A stretch of DNA of 64,000 nt from Euglena gracilis. Lineage: Eukaryota > Euglenida > Euglenophyceae > Euglenales. Within the stretch, counting starts at the first letter, position 1. Every line of letters starts with the position of its first letter. A program made the position numbers and the translations under genes. Location: the NCBI GenBank assembly GCA_039621445.1, contig CP154954.1:33643455-33707454 (forward strand), written 5' to 3'. Positions 22,801-31,318 of the stretch are shown here, one piece after another. Below the pieces are notes generated by a model. That model searched no databases, was not told where the DNA came from, and saw nothing but the letters and a program-made list of their open reading frames with translations.

Positions 22801-25568
22801 TGACCGGGTTCCTGCAACCTGTGACGGGGGCAGACAATTGCTTAAGCACTGACCAACCCCCCCCCCCCGCGGGGGGGTGACTGGTTTTTTCAAAGTGACT
22901 GACTGGTTTTTGGCCCGGACCCCTCCCCCCCCCCCCGGGGGGGGGGTCGGCCAGGAGTGGGCAAAAGTGGCTTGAGTGACCCCGGCGCCGAAGGCGCCGG
23001 AAAAATTTTTTGGGCCTAAAATGGCCTAAAGTGACTGGAAAGTGGCCGTTTTACTGAGTGGCCGACCCCCCCGGGGGGGGGGTAGTGACTGGCTGGTTTT
23101 TTGAAAATGAGTGACTGACTGGTTTTTTAAAAAGTGGAGTGACCCCCCCTCCCCGCCCCGGGGGTCGGTAAGCAATTGTATGGACGGGGGGGGGGGTCGT
23201 AACACCCCCATAACCTGCAACCTGTGACCGAGGGGGTAGTCGTAAATGAGGAGGCGGTCACAGGTAAAGTGGTGTTAAATTTTTCGCAACCTGCAACCTG
23301 TGACCCGGGGGGGGGGGGGGGGGCAGGCTTTTGCTTAAGGACCCCGGGGGGGGGGGTACTGGCTAGCCAATCGGCTAGACACTGGAAAAAGTGGACTAGC
23401 TAGACCCCCCCCCGGGGGGGGGGGGGGGCCGGGGGTCCCCCGGACTGGGAAAAAAATTTTCCCCCGGCGCTGTGCGCCGGAGGGAAAATGAGGTTTTTAA
23501 CAGGTTTTTGGCTGATTTTGTTCCAAAAATTCCCAAAAATGGCCAAAAACGGGCATTATTGGCCATTTTTGGGGGTCCCAAAAAAAATTCCACCAGCTAG
23601 CCCTGCTAGCAGACCCCCCCCCCCGGGGGGGGGGGGCTGCTAGAAAACCCACTAGCCAAATTTGGACTAGCTGCAGTCCAGCCCCTCCCCCCGGGGGGCT
23701 ACTGCAATCCCTTAAGCAAATGCCTGGGGGGGGTCATAACACCCCCATGACCTGCAACCTGTGACCGGGGGGTGGTCGTAAATGAGGGGTGGTCATACGA
23801 CTAGGGGGGGGGGTAGGCCGTTTTTTTTGTCAAAACTGACCTTTTCAAAATATCTCGACAATGAGGCAAAATCAAAGGAATGCCCGGAGACCAAAAATGA
23901 AGCCTTGGAATGCCCAATCCAACTGTGCTTTTCTTTTCCCCCAACTCTTCGTGTAGCTACGGCCATTTTTTCAGCCTTTTGGCCCATTTCTGGGTCATTT
24001 TTGAACTGGGCCGGGATCGAGGTGATTCCGCGGTTTTCATCTCATCACCTACCCTCGAAGAGATCAGAGCTCAGCGACCCCAACCCCAATCCAGACTCTT
24101 TCATTCTTTCACAAGCCTGCACAAATGCATTTGCAGAACAAAATCTTTTGTGAACATTTTGTGACGGTTGTGATCACGGGGGCTAACCTGTTGTTTGCTG
24201 AAACCTGAAAACCACTCAAAAACGCCACTGTGACCCTTTTTCAAAAAAATTTGCGCTAGGTCCAGCCCGGCTTTGCCGCCCAAACTTTATTTCATGGGGG
24301 GGTCCGCAGCCCGAAAGAACTGCCTGGTGGGTTTGGGTGGTCACTGGGAGGCCCCACCCAGAGAACATCGTGCAAGGAAAAATTCCTTCAGGGTCGACCC
24401 CCCCAACCACTACCATGGGGTTTCGATTTATTGTTCCGGACTGAAAAATGCATGTCCGATCAATTGATTTCATCAGAGTTTTCTTATGAAATTTGATTTT
24501 ATCAGAATTTTCAAAACTCAAAAAAAAATGCCTTCTCAACCCCAAATTGACACCTTGAAACCCCATCTCCCAAAACAAACACACCTTTGCAACAATCACA
24601 GTTGCTGTTGTCTCCTTCCGGGCTTCGTTCACAAGTTCCTTATAAGCTAAACGAACGTTTTCCAGGCGGTCGATGGCACCTTCACTTTGAATCCAACCTG
24701 TGAATTTTTTTAACGACGTGCATGTCATTGCAAGTATTCAACTTCAAAAAAAAGAAAAGAATCGAAATTAGAGGGATCAATCATTGGCAGACGTCGGTCC
24801 AAAAATCCAGTCACTGCCATGTCATCTTTGACTTGGCACATGGCAGAGATGAGTGGACGCTGCTGCAGTGAGCAACCTCGGTGTTTTTCCAATCAACGAG
24901 TGAGAGCTCAGACGTGAAAGCACTTCATCTGCAAAAATTTGAGCACCCCAGTGCAGTGAACCTCAATGTGAGAGCGGATTTTGAGTGTAACATTCCCGGG
25001 TGTTCATTTTCCCACTTTCCCTGAGAAACTGTCAAAAATCATTTCAAAATGTGTCGAGTGATGGAAACACAAATGGAGGGGACACACCAAGAATGAACTT
25101 GAAGCCCTCTGACAAGCCTTGGAAAGTTGGGGACTGAAAAATTTTCTCTTCAGCCCAGAATGGGCCTTTCTCGGCAATTATGCTATCAAGCTTCTTGAAG
25201 TCCTCAACGTACACTTCAAACTTCTTATTTTCCACCTGATCTGATGGTGCACAAAATGTTCACACAACATTGTTGCAACAACACAAACCTGCAAACGAGT
25301 ACAACAACTTTGCAAAGTCCACATGTGACCCTCCTGAAAGAAAAAAGTGTGAAATTTTTCAAACAGCGTCAAATAATTTTACCCAGGAGCTCCAGTGGGT
25401 ACGCATTTCGGCTAAAATCGCTCTGATAGATCTCAATGTATTTTGGGCTCGGAACAGCGTAGTTCCTCAATCCATTCAGAGATCTGCACCTGATAAGGCT
25501 TTTTTTTGGCCAATGAAGAAGTTTCCGTCACACCTCCCAAAAACGGACACAGCTCGTCGCATGTGCAT
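10824..25568 (-). CDS. Mitochondrial ATP synthase OSCP (delta-type) subunit, 8 exons
   Basis: OSCP links the F1 head to the peripheral stalk of mitochondrial ATP synthase. I assembled eight minus-strand exons whose splice phases all agree: 25534-25568 (ATG), 25383-25489, 25289-25333, 25088-25240, 24585-24697, 14277-14375, 12549-12653, 10824-10973 (TAA). They sum to 807 nt, 268 aa. The N-terminus (MHMRRAVSVFGR then NYAVPSP) looks like a mitochondrial transit peptide. HVDFAKLLYSFADQ, the FILGWIQSEGAIDRL segment, AYKELVNEARKETTATVIVAK and the LVLETK|VDPSIGGGYI junction follow the order of OSCP/bacterial delta (helical N-domain, GR..L...F..L, KLETKVDPS..GG). The KLETK-VDPS hallmark spans an exon junction, which is strong support for the model. 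The last exon (Pro-rich, then DTLIRLLGSVVDDL) is an extension I cannot match. The 10.2-kb intron at 14,376-24,584 is filled with mobile repeats. Homology was judged from memory, not searched. Confidence 0.78.
11462..11740 (+). repeat. Dispersed repeat family (copies at 39.06 and 39.64 kb)
   Basis: The order GGAAAAATGG.CGAAAA, then TTTCTGGCATCC..., AAAAAATG.GTTTT.GACTTTTT, CCTTGGGCCC and CTGTCCCTTAT-like sequence recurs near 39,056-39,270 and 39,640-39,890. It is non-coding. Confidence 0.6.
11760..11960 (+). repeat. Dispersed repeat family (copy near 44,480)
   Basis: GGGTCCACTGAAACAA.A.TTGG..C followed by CCCGGCGAAG and then TTTTTGGG..TTCCACCTC.AAATTT.TG.CTGAAAA recurs at about 44,480-44,640. 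A related piece occurs near 8,055-8,110. Confidence 0.55.
12549..12653 (-). CDS. OSCP gene exon 7 (VDPSIGGG exon)
   Basis: This 105-bp phase-0 exon begins GTTGACCCATCC (VDPS) after TTTTGCAAG and ends AAG|GTGAGT. VDPSIGGGYIL is the conserved glycine turn of OSCP/delta. Confidence 0.75.
13368..13489 (+). mobile_element. Truncated foldback element (right half)
   Basis: The sequence from CCTGCTAGCAGACCC to CCCTTAAGCAAAAGCCTG matches the right part of the elements at 8,148 and 23,324. The left terminal repeat is absent. Confidence 0.7.
14277..14375 (-). CDS. OSCP gene exon 6 (99 bp, phase 0)
   Basis: CCTTCTGCAG precedes the exon and AAAG|GTTGCC follows it. Its 33 codons, including DLAEIRKQVEELHKE and YKLVLETK, carry the linker helix and the first half of the family's KLETKVDPS motif. 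The exon is isolated in 10.2 kb of repeat upstream and 1.6 kb downstream. Confidence 0.75.
14890..15640 (+). repeat. Degenerate ~200-bp satellite, block 1
   Basis: Units contain AAATGAAGCCAAATCAAAGG then ATGTCCGGAGACCTAA.TTGAAGCCC, then AACTCCCCGCC.AGCCCGAGATACGG, at 14,930, 15,148 and with decay beyond. A second block lies at 42,640-43,720 and single units at about 23,862 and 26,735. It is non-coding. Confidence 0.75.
16130..16215 (+). repeat. Dispersed CCTGCAACCTGTGACC repeat (inverted copy)
   Basis: GACCACCCCCCGGTCACAGG followed by TTGCAGGT.ATGGGGGGCGTACGACC occurs here and at 17,931-18,018. The inverse form (CCTGCAACCTGTGACCGGGG) is at 11,180, 22,810, 23,215, 23,290 and 23,750. It often abuts a GTCGTAAATG or GTCGTACGAC palindrome. 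Confidence 0.75.
16270..16623 (+). CDS. Possible coding fragment or pseudogene, unknown
   Basis: From ATG at 16,270 the frame reads with alternating hydrophobic beta-strand character (KVVLFAKATRGIWGLAHVF, then ILKIVVSPEERLLYRARG). It has normal amino-acid composition, unlike the surrounding low-complexity ORFs, and stops at the edge of the TIR element at 16,622. It has no recognised family, promoter or splice context. It could be an exon remnant cut by the neighbouring element. Confidence 0.35.
   Translation: MFRPPATSEPDPKKVVLFAKATRGIWGLAHVFNGNLYLTKDLFDGDFILKIVVSPEERLLYRARGIVPAPHPFGVAFTQQQSGAVVHDTPSGAAAVFGLTSFMIFFRFSLCVSLCPL
16692..16847 (+). repeat. 32-bp tandem repeat, array 1
   Basis: Units start at 16,692, 16,724, 16,756, 16,788 and 16,820, a constant 32-bp step. 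The core is GTTTATGTCAGTCGATTTCC then ATTCAGGCGCCC, with only 1-3 base differences between units. Confidence 0.9.
17553..17720 (+). repeat. 32-bp tandem repeat, array 2
   Basis: This array uses the same unit as at 16,692, with five copies and two one-base deletions that break the frame between units. One divergent unit also occurs at 19,770-19,810. Confidence 0.9.
17818..17921. repeat. 43-bp-arm inverted repeat with TTCG-centred loop
   Basis: The arms at 17,818-17,860 and 17,879-17,921 are complementary over 43 bp with one mismatch. The 18-nt loop is GCTCGCTTCGCTCGCTCG. The arm sequence ATCGACCGACACTAACAGAT recurs at 20,214, where the following hairpin (20,245-20,274) has different arms but the same loop core CTCGCTTCGCTCG. 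Confidence 0.9.
18036..19268. mobile_element. Foldback unit with ~63-bp inverted ends around a 453-bp tandem duplication
   Basis: The 18,036-18,098 sequence (AGTCGGCCGACTACCCACTC, then TAATGTACTAACGGGTCAAA) is the inverse complement of 19,205-19,268. Between the ends, 18,182-18,634 is repeated as 18,635-19,055 with small differences. Each copy includes GGTCCGGATGGGTCCAAATA and GCATTCTGCATCACGAGAGG. No gene is apparent. Confidence 0.75.
19704..20208. mobile_element. TIR element B (relative of element A)
   Basis: This 505-bp unit has the same terminal inverted repeats as element A (CCTATTTTCTTTGCCCGACG and so on at left, inverse at right) and one diverged 32-bp unit near 19,770. It is followed by the same ATCGACCGACACT-hairpin flank. 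The interior has no recognised gene. Confidence 0.65.
20245..20274. repeat. Hairpin CTGGGCCA/TGGCCCAG with CTCGCTTCGCTCG loop
   Basis: The 8-bp arms flank a loop whose core is identical to that of the 43-bp-arm hairpin at 17,818, although the arms are unrelated in sequence. Confidence 0.8.
20278..22268. mobile_element. 2-kb foldback element with perfect 63-bp inverted ends
   Basis: The left end at 20,278-20,340 and right end at 22,206-22,268 are perfect inverse complements (starting GGCTCATTGCGGGAAATTGG). A second nested inverted pair lies at about 20,950-21,060 and 22,060-22,165 (AAGTCCACC ... CGAAACCCACCCAAATG). The middle holds GGAGGTACATAATGGGG palindromes and a tandem array. Confidence 0.8.
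21192..21830 (+). repeat. Tandem array of GGGGATTTTGTTATTGG units
   Basis: Units starting at 21,192, 21,555 and 21,706 share GGGGAT.TTGTTAT, a poly-G run, GGCAGCCCCCCC, GCTAGACGACCAAGG and GTTTTGTTTACGGTGCGCGT. The later units carry a perfect GGCGCCGAAGGCGCC hairpin where the first has lost one arm. Confidence 0.8.
22721..22746 (+). repeat. Short interstitial TTAGGG-like tract
   Basis: GGTTAGGGTTAGGGTCAGGG followed by TTAGG gives about four telomere-type hexamers, one diverged. It lies inside repeat DNA, not at a sequence end. Confidence 0.85.
23324..23726. mobile_element. Foldback (MITE-like) element, copy 2
   Basis: This 403-bp unit is collinear with 8,148-8,552. It has the same CAGGCTTTTGCTTAAGG ends, the same internal palindromes, and a hairpin whose loop differs (GGCGCTGTGCGCC here, GGCGCACAGCGCC there), which is the inverted loop. 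One internal stretch of about 30 bp near the second hairpin is missing. Confidence 0.8.
24585..24697 (-). CDS. OSCP gene exon 5 (core helix exon)
   Basis: The exon is bounded by TTCACAG at the acceptor and AAAG|GTGTGT at the donor. It encodes 37 whole codons plus the two bases that complete a glycine from the preceding exon. The segment AIDRLENVRLAYKELVNEAR matches the family pattern that precedes the V.SA/V.AK strand. It lies at the upstream edge of the 10.2-kb intron. Confidence 0.75.
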
Positions 25569-25642
25569 CGTAATCCGCGATTTACGTCAATCCTTATTTG
25601 ACCTTTTTTCCGTCCCTCTTTTCTTTTTCAGACCTCGGAAGG
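25569..25642. promoter_or_regulatory. 74-bp bidirectional intergenic region OSCP / RPL39
   Basis: Only 74 bp separate the OSCP start codon (minus strand, 25,568) from the eL39 start codon (25,643). The stretch is pyrimidine-rich on the plus strand and ends TTCTTTTTCAGACCTCGGAA. This could be a 3' splice site of a 5'-UTR intron (in which case the RPL39 leader overlaps the OSCP gene) or an oligopyrimidine transcription start. No TATA box is obvious. Confidence 0.5.
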
Positions 25643-25798
25643 ATGGGTGCCATCAAGACACTCAAGCAGAAGCTGAAGTACGGAAAGAAGATGAAGCAGA
25701 ACAGGCCTATTCCGTACTGGGTCCGATTCAAGACCAACAGCAAGCAAAGATACAACGAGAAGCGGCGTCACTGGAGGAGGACCAAGCTCAAGATGTAA
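25643..25798 (+). CDS. RPL39: 60S ribosomal protein eL39
   Basis: eL39 is a very small basic protein that lines the peptide exit tunnel of the large cytosolic ribosomal subunit. The 51-codon frame has exactly the family's usual length and its hallmarks: a basic N-terminus ([18 protein letters not shown]), [12 protein letters not shown], and the near-invariant C-terminal [10 protein letters not shown]. It is intact and uninterrupted. The ATG at 25,643 gives the canonical length, and an in-frame upstream ATG at 25,598 would add 15 residues without family support. An acceptor-like TTTTTCAG 11 bp upstream suggests a 5'-UTR intron. It is divergent from the OSCP gene. Confidence 0.96.
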   Translation: MGAIKTLKQKLKYGKKMKQNRPIPYWVRFKTNSKQRYNEKRRHWRRTKLKM

Positions 25799-28630
25799 AG
25801 TGAGAGGAACAATGGTCGCCTGTCTGCACATTCTGTCCTTCTGCTGCTTTGATTTCATTGTTTTTTGAGGCAAAAGTGGAACTTCATGATGGTTTCAAGC
25901 ATGCTGGACATTCCTCAGAATGCAATTGAAAGTCCACCCAGAAGGGTGGAATTTCACTGAGAACGAAGTTGTCTGCTGGCGTCGCATTCAATACCCATGT
26001 TTCCACTCATAGGCCTCACAGCGGTGGTTCTGCATGCTGCATTTTTTGCTAACCCCAGTGTCTTTTCTTTGGTAATAAGGAACAGTGAACCAGCCCTGTC
26101 AGGACGGCAGGATGGAATGGAGTGGTGGTTCTTCAATTTGCCACAGCACAATTATAATTAACCTCCCAGTCCCAAAAAATTTCACCAAAACCAAAAACCT
26201 GCTTTTGAAGCAGGTTTTTGTCATTTGTAAATTTTGTCATTTTTACTTATTCAGTGGTTGCTCCTTTTGGCTGTCTCCTCCCCATTTGCCCTTGGGTTGG
26301 CAATAGGCGGCCATGTGGTTCAAAGACTTTTTTTGGTTTGCAGACTCCACCTCTGAAAAAAACCAGTCTTTCACCCCTGGGGGGAGTTGGGTGGGGTAAG
26401 AGTATGACCTGGCTGGAGGAAGGGGGAAAAAATTGCAGAAAAACACCGGAATAGTGGTGACCAAAAAAAAATTGGTGCCCTCTCGGGAGGAATGGTCCGC
26501 CAGCGGGCCACCCGCGGTTTTCTGACCAAGAGGGGGGGGAAAAAATCGCTCAAAAAAAGGTTTTTCCGATTATCTTTTTTGCTCGCGATTTGGTCGAGAA
26601 AACGTTGAATATTTCCGGAAGTGTCGCACGGTGCGCATTGTGCCCCCCGTTCGCCGTTAATCGACACGCCTGGCCGGTGTTCAAGCGTCTGTTCCGGCTT
26701 TTGCGGCCCTAAAAGACCATTTGCGACAATAAAGTAAAATTAGGGGAAAATTCCGGAGAGCAAAAAATGAAGCCCTTTGAATGCCCTGTAAAACCATGCC
26801 TCGCGCCCCCCCCAAAAAAACTTTTTATTTTAGCCCGAGTTACGGCCATTTTCCTGCCAAATTTTGTACATTTTGCACAACTTTGGGTGGGGCAGGCCCG
26901 AAAATGAAAAAGTGGCTGGCCTGGCGCTGGAAATTTGTCGGGGGTTTCGGACTCCCACGACACAGGAAGGGGGAGGAAGGGACCAAGAGGGCGAAGCACA
27001 AGAAGATGGTGAGGAAAGCAGGACCTCACCATCTCGCAGTGCGGAGCCCGAATGGTCTTTTTTGGCTTTTTGGGAATATGTTCATTGCCTCTTCCTCCTC
27101 ATTCCAGAGTGGCCGATCCCCCCGGGGGAGTACTACCACTTTGCGCTCCGGGGGGTAAAGTGACTCACTGGTTTTTTCACAGTGGAAAATGCCTCCCCCT
27201 CCCCCCGGGGGCCGCTAAGCAGTGGCATGGTCCAGGCTCAACCTCTCGGAGGGTGGCAAGCTAGTGTATCTCGCCGGGGAAGCGCCGCCCGCACAGGCCA
27301 GGGCTGGGCAAAGGTCTGATGCAGGGGCTCTCTTGATATCCCGCGGAGGCTGTAATAAAAAATGATGCAACTTGCCGTGCGCGCTTCCCTTTGTTTTGCT
27401 TGGGGAAGTATCCTCTCGTAAAAATGTCTGGGAGTCCACAACCGGTAGGACACCACAATTTATTCCGCAAAATTTTGCTATCTGGAACGGGTTGGGGATT
27501 TAACCATGGCGCTGGACCGGGTTCCCAAATGCACCCTTATTGCCGTTTTGGCTCCCTGAAAAAAATCCTTTGGTCCAGCCGGACTTCGGCAGGCCGGAGC
27601 TTTCCCAGTCCCCGAAGCAGACCGAGAGGGGAGGAAGGGACACCGACGACGAAGCACAAACGCCAAGTGAGAAGTGCCTTCTTTTCAGCCCGCCCCGAAA
27701 AAAATTACACCGAAAACAGCACCCATTTAAGAAATGGGCCCCCATAACTTAAATTTGCGTTTTTGGGAATGTGTTGAACTGAACATTAAAAAATATCATT
27801 TTCGTATTTTAGAAACGCGAAATGCACTAAATTCCAGCAACTGCATTTTATCGCCATTCCAGGTCTCAAGGCCTCCATGCCCGGACACTTTTGCCACCCA
27901 GACTGGCTCCAACTATTTTCCGGATATTTTTGGGTATCTCTTTTTGCAGGCCCTTCCAATAAGGTATGCTCTTCCACTTTCATTCGGTGCTTTTAACAGA
28001 CCAACCCTATTATCTTGCTCCCTGTTTTCTTTTGGCGGCAGCCCACCTCGGCTCTCCTGGTTATGCTGAAGAACTGCATCGGTTTTAAAGACCCTTGGGG
28101 TGGAGGACCTTGCAAAATAGGGGAGATTGAGAAAGCATAAAGAAGCAAGGCTTTTGTCATCAGAAAGTTGTTGTCTGACACCAACCCCGATCAAAATTCG
28201 GAAATGCCTTGCTGTCCAAAGGTTGGGCTCCCCAGAGGGCTGGTGGGAGGACTGTGTGCGTCACACGGCATCCATCACAGGGCAACATTAATGTGTCCTC
28301 CATGGCTTTAAAAGGTGGCAGTTGGTGGACCCAGATTGAGTGCTGTGGAGATGAGGATGCGGAGAGCAAAACAATAAAAAAGAACATTGGGGCAGATTCA
28401 CGATGACAATGCCAGGAGAACAGAAAGGAAGGTTGAAAATGGAACCACACAATGAGGTGAATTTTGTGTGTTGCACCTTTGATAAAGGTGCGCTTGGGGG
28501 CGTTGCAACTTCAAGGAGCGAAGGTGAAATAGCGGGACAAAGGCGCCTCCAGCCCATAATTCAAATTTTGAGAATTCAAAAAAAGGTGACTGTGACCCTC
28601 AAAAATTTCTAGTTGATCTGAACAATGCTG
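25799..28630. other. Intergenic region with possible duplicated exon-like segments
   Basis: No gene model could be built. Two related segments, near 26,950-27,010 and 27,612-27,665, share GGGGAGGAAGGGAC then CGAAGCACAA and may be a duplicated exon or repeat. A minus-strand segment at 27,215-27,440 has mixed composition but no splice support. A satellite unit lies near 26,735. Confidence 0.35.
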
Positions 28631-28633
28631 TGA

Positions 28634-28769
28634 TGGTGGTGGTGGTGGTGGTGGTGGTGGTGGTGGTGGTGGTGGTGGTTTTGGTGGTGGTGGTGGTGGT
28701 GGTGGTGGTGGTGGTGGTGGTGGTGGTGGTGGTGGTGGTGGTGGTGGTGGTGGTGGTGGTGGTGGTGGA
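28634..28769 (+). repeat. (GGT)n microsatellite, ~136 bp
   Basis: Pure GGT/GTG triplets with a single TTT interruption near 28,680. The poly-Val and poly-His reading frames across it are artefacts of the repeat. Confidence 0.95.
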
Positions 28770-28979
28770 AAATTTTGGTGTTTTGGGGAACCCGAAAGAT
28801 TTTATTTTTGTGGCCAGAAGGCAGTGACGGAAAAAAATCTTCTGCTAAGAACAAATGGTGTTCGTGCAAAAATAATTGCAGATGGGTGGGTTGCATCAAA
28901 ATATTCACACGGGCAGATGAAAACCTGCATTGTTAAAAAATTTGAAAAAAAGTGAACACAAACAATAGCACATAAGATC

Positions 28980-30775
28980 CTTTAGGAGCTCCCCCGGGAT
29001 GAACACTTTTCTACTGGAGAGGATGAACACTTTTCCACCGATTTTTTTTTGGCCAGGGAAAAACTTCCATTATGCATAAAAATAAGCAATTTGTTGACCA
29101 AAAAACGCAAGAATGGCAAAAAGTTGACAAAAATTTTGGTGGCGGGGGGAAATCGGGGCCAAAACGAGGAATTTTTCAAAGTCAAAACCTTTCCAGAAAA
29201 AAATCCAAAAATGGCCAGGAAAAAAAAAGCAAGAAAGTCAAATTTTGCCACAATCAAAAAAAACACAAAAAAAAACCGAATTTGCATTTCCCCCTTGCTG
29301 CTTTTATGCATCTGTGCTTCCTGGCGAAGTTCCACTTCTTTTTTAAAAATAACACTTGAAAAAAAAAACACAGAACAAGGTGTACAACAGTCTCGTGTGG
29401 CTTTTTCCCACCAAAGCACTGCAAAAAAACTGAACAAAACCCAAAACATAAAACTACATCCCACTCCCATGACACACACAGCCACATCCCAGTTCAGCAA
29501 TCTGTGAATCCGATTGGTCGAGGGACATAACGGTAGGGGCCCTTTGAGCAGAAGGTGACTCAGGCAGCTGCTGCGGACCCGGCAAGGTGGGGAGGTGGAC
29601 GGCACAGCGCCAGGAGCTGGTGGCAAGCTTTGACAAATTACCAGTAGTTTCGGAAATTCTTGCAAAATAAGAGTTTTATATAAAAAATTACGTGAGAAAA
29701 AATGATTCCCACGTGGAGGTCACACAAAGCCGGCTTGATAATAGCCATTTTGGCCAAACGGGCTGGCAGGAAGGAGGGTGACAGACCACCATCCACCCCA
29801 AAACCCAAACCTCCAACCTCCAGGGATCGAAAATGCCCCCCCCCCCGGCCTGCACAGCCTCCCCACAACCTGAAAAAGCAAAACCAGGAGAAGAAACCTT
29901 CTCCGCTCCTCACGTTAACTCTGAAAAATTCTGACGCTTCGGTGCATCGAGCGTGTGGGTGTGGGAGAGATTGCATTGCACTGCCCAAATATGGCCCATT
30001 CTTTACCGGGGAGACTGAGAATGGGAAGTTTTCCTGGTTTCATATAACTTGGTCAAATACTGCAGTTAACAGGGCAAAAAAATTACGGTTAAAAAACGGT
30101 GAAATTTATAATTTTGGTGAAAACTTGATTTTTTGGAAATAATCAATGATTATTAATCAATTTAATTAAAAACTAACATAAAATGAAAAATAAAAATAAA
30201 AATACATTAAATTTCATTGGTATTCAACCACTTCTTAACATTTTTGTGCCATGTGTCGAGTTGTTTCGCCCATACTTTTCATTGAAGAAATACCAAATTC
30301 CGGCTAGGTTGCCTCAAAAAAAGCCATCGAGGGTCAATATCTGCCAATGTTCATTCATTTTGCCATTTTGGGCAATTTAAGACCATTTCCCAGCCATTTT
30401 TTGTCATTTTGGGCTGAGGATAAGGGAGGCTGACACCCGGTCAAAAACATGGCAAAAAATATGGCAAAATTTGGGTAATTCACAAAAACTTTATGGTCAA
30501 TCATAAGTTATGATGGTCTATCATAAGTTTTGTCCACCCTGATGATTTCAACACCTCAAGGTGGGAGGACTCAAACTTTTTGGGTGCTTTCAACCGTAAT
30601 CAAGTTCTATTTTTATGCCAAAGTTCCTTTATGCACCTCCCAGTTTTCCTCAAATGCACACACTTTTGCCCAATGGATCATTGATCATGGATCATGGATC
30701 ATTTCCTGCAGTAAATTGTTGTAGAACCAACTTTGCCTGACTTGGGAGGCAAATAGAAAGCCCATATAGGGGCTT
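28980..30775. other. A/T-rich non-coding stretch
   Basis: Mostly A/T-rich, with no ORF of normal composition. A minus-strand segment near 29,470-29,635 (reads SPSAQRAPTVMSLDQSDSQI) could be a further short exon of the neighbouring minus-strand gene but lacks a clear acceptor. Confidence 0.3.
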
Positions 30776-31159
30776 TCAATTTGAGGGTGTGGTTAATCTT
30801 TCACTCTGGGCCAAAGCCACAGACGCAGAGACAGAAGAGACACCTGGAATACCCCCACACCCATGCACTGACATGCCATACTCTCTGGAGCGTCCCCCAT
30901 GCGAGCGGGCCTTCTTGGGAGGGGCATTACTGTGTGGCTGGCTGCCACTTGAAATGGTACACACCCCACCCTCGAGAGTGTGTCTGCATCGCCTTACCCC
31001 CACTCCCTTTGTCAACCACTGGCTGGTGGACGGCACGATGCACAGCCGCTGAGATAGGCTGGCGGAGGGGAGGGCGAAACAGAGGCGGACCACGTGAGCC
31101 GCCGGCAACCTGCAAAAGGAGGCCATGGGCTGGCAGACCGACATAACGTGGCCACACAC

Positions 31160-31318
31160 CTTGACTCGGTTGGAATACCACCCCCAGGTGTTTGCAAAAG
31201 TGTTCGCTCCTGAGAATGCTATTCTGGCAGATCAGAGAGAGCAGCAAGCTGGGCATGACAGGAAGCCCATGGGCGTGCACTGCCAAGCGCTCAAAAACCT
31301 CCTCTGCCACTGCCAACC
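31160..31318 (-). CDS. Exon of helical protein (minus-strand gene, downstream part)
   Basis: The acceptor CAACCAGCCCAG and donor CAAG|GTGTGT bound 159 nt, read with two lead bases and one trailing base. The product (including AEEVFERLAVHAHGLPVMPS and LLSLICQNSILRSEHFCKHL) is amphipathic-helical, like HEAT-type repeats. It probably belongs to the multi-exon gene at 35-45 kb, but the connecting exons are unresolved. A possible following exon at about 31,000-31,110 does not fit the phase. Confidence 0.6.

Noticed and set aside
28609-28908. Poly-His / poly-Val ORFs
   Set aside because: They are translations of a pure GGT microsatellite on the two strands. There is no non-repeat coding flank.
30927-31159. 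Continuation of the 31,160-31,318 exon into the next segment
   Set aside because: Phases of the tempting helical reading (LPAAHVVRLCFALP) do not match the donor at 31,160, so it was left out of the model.
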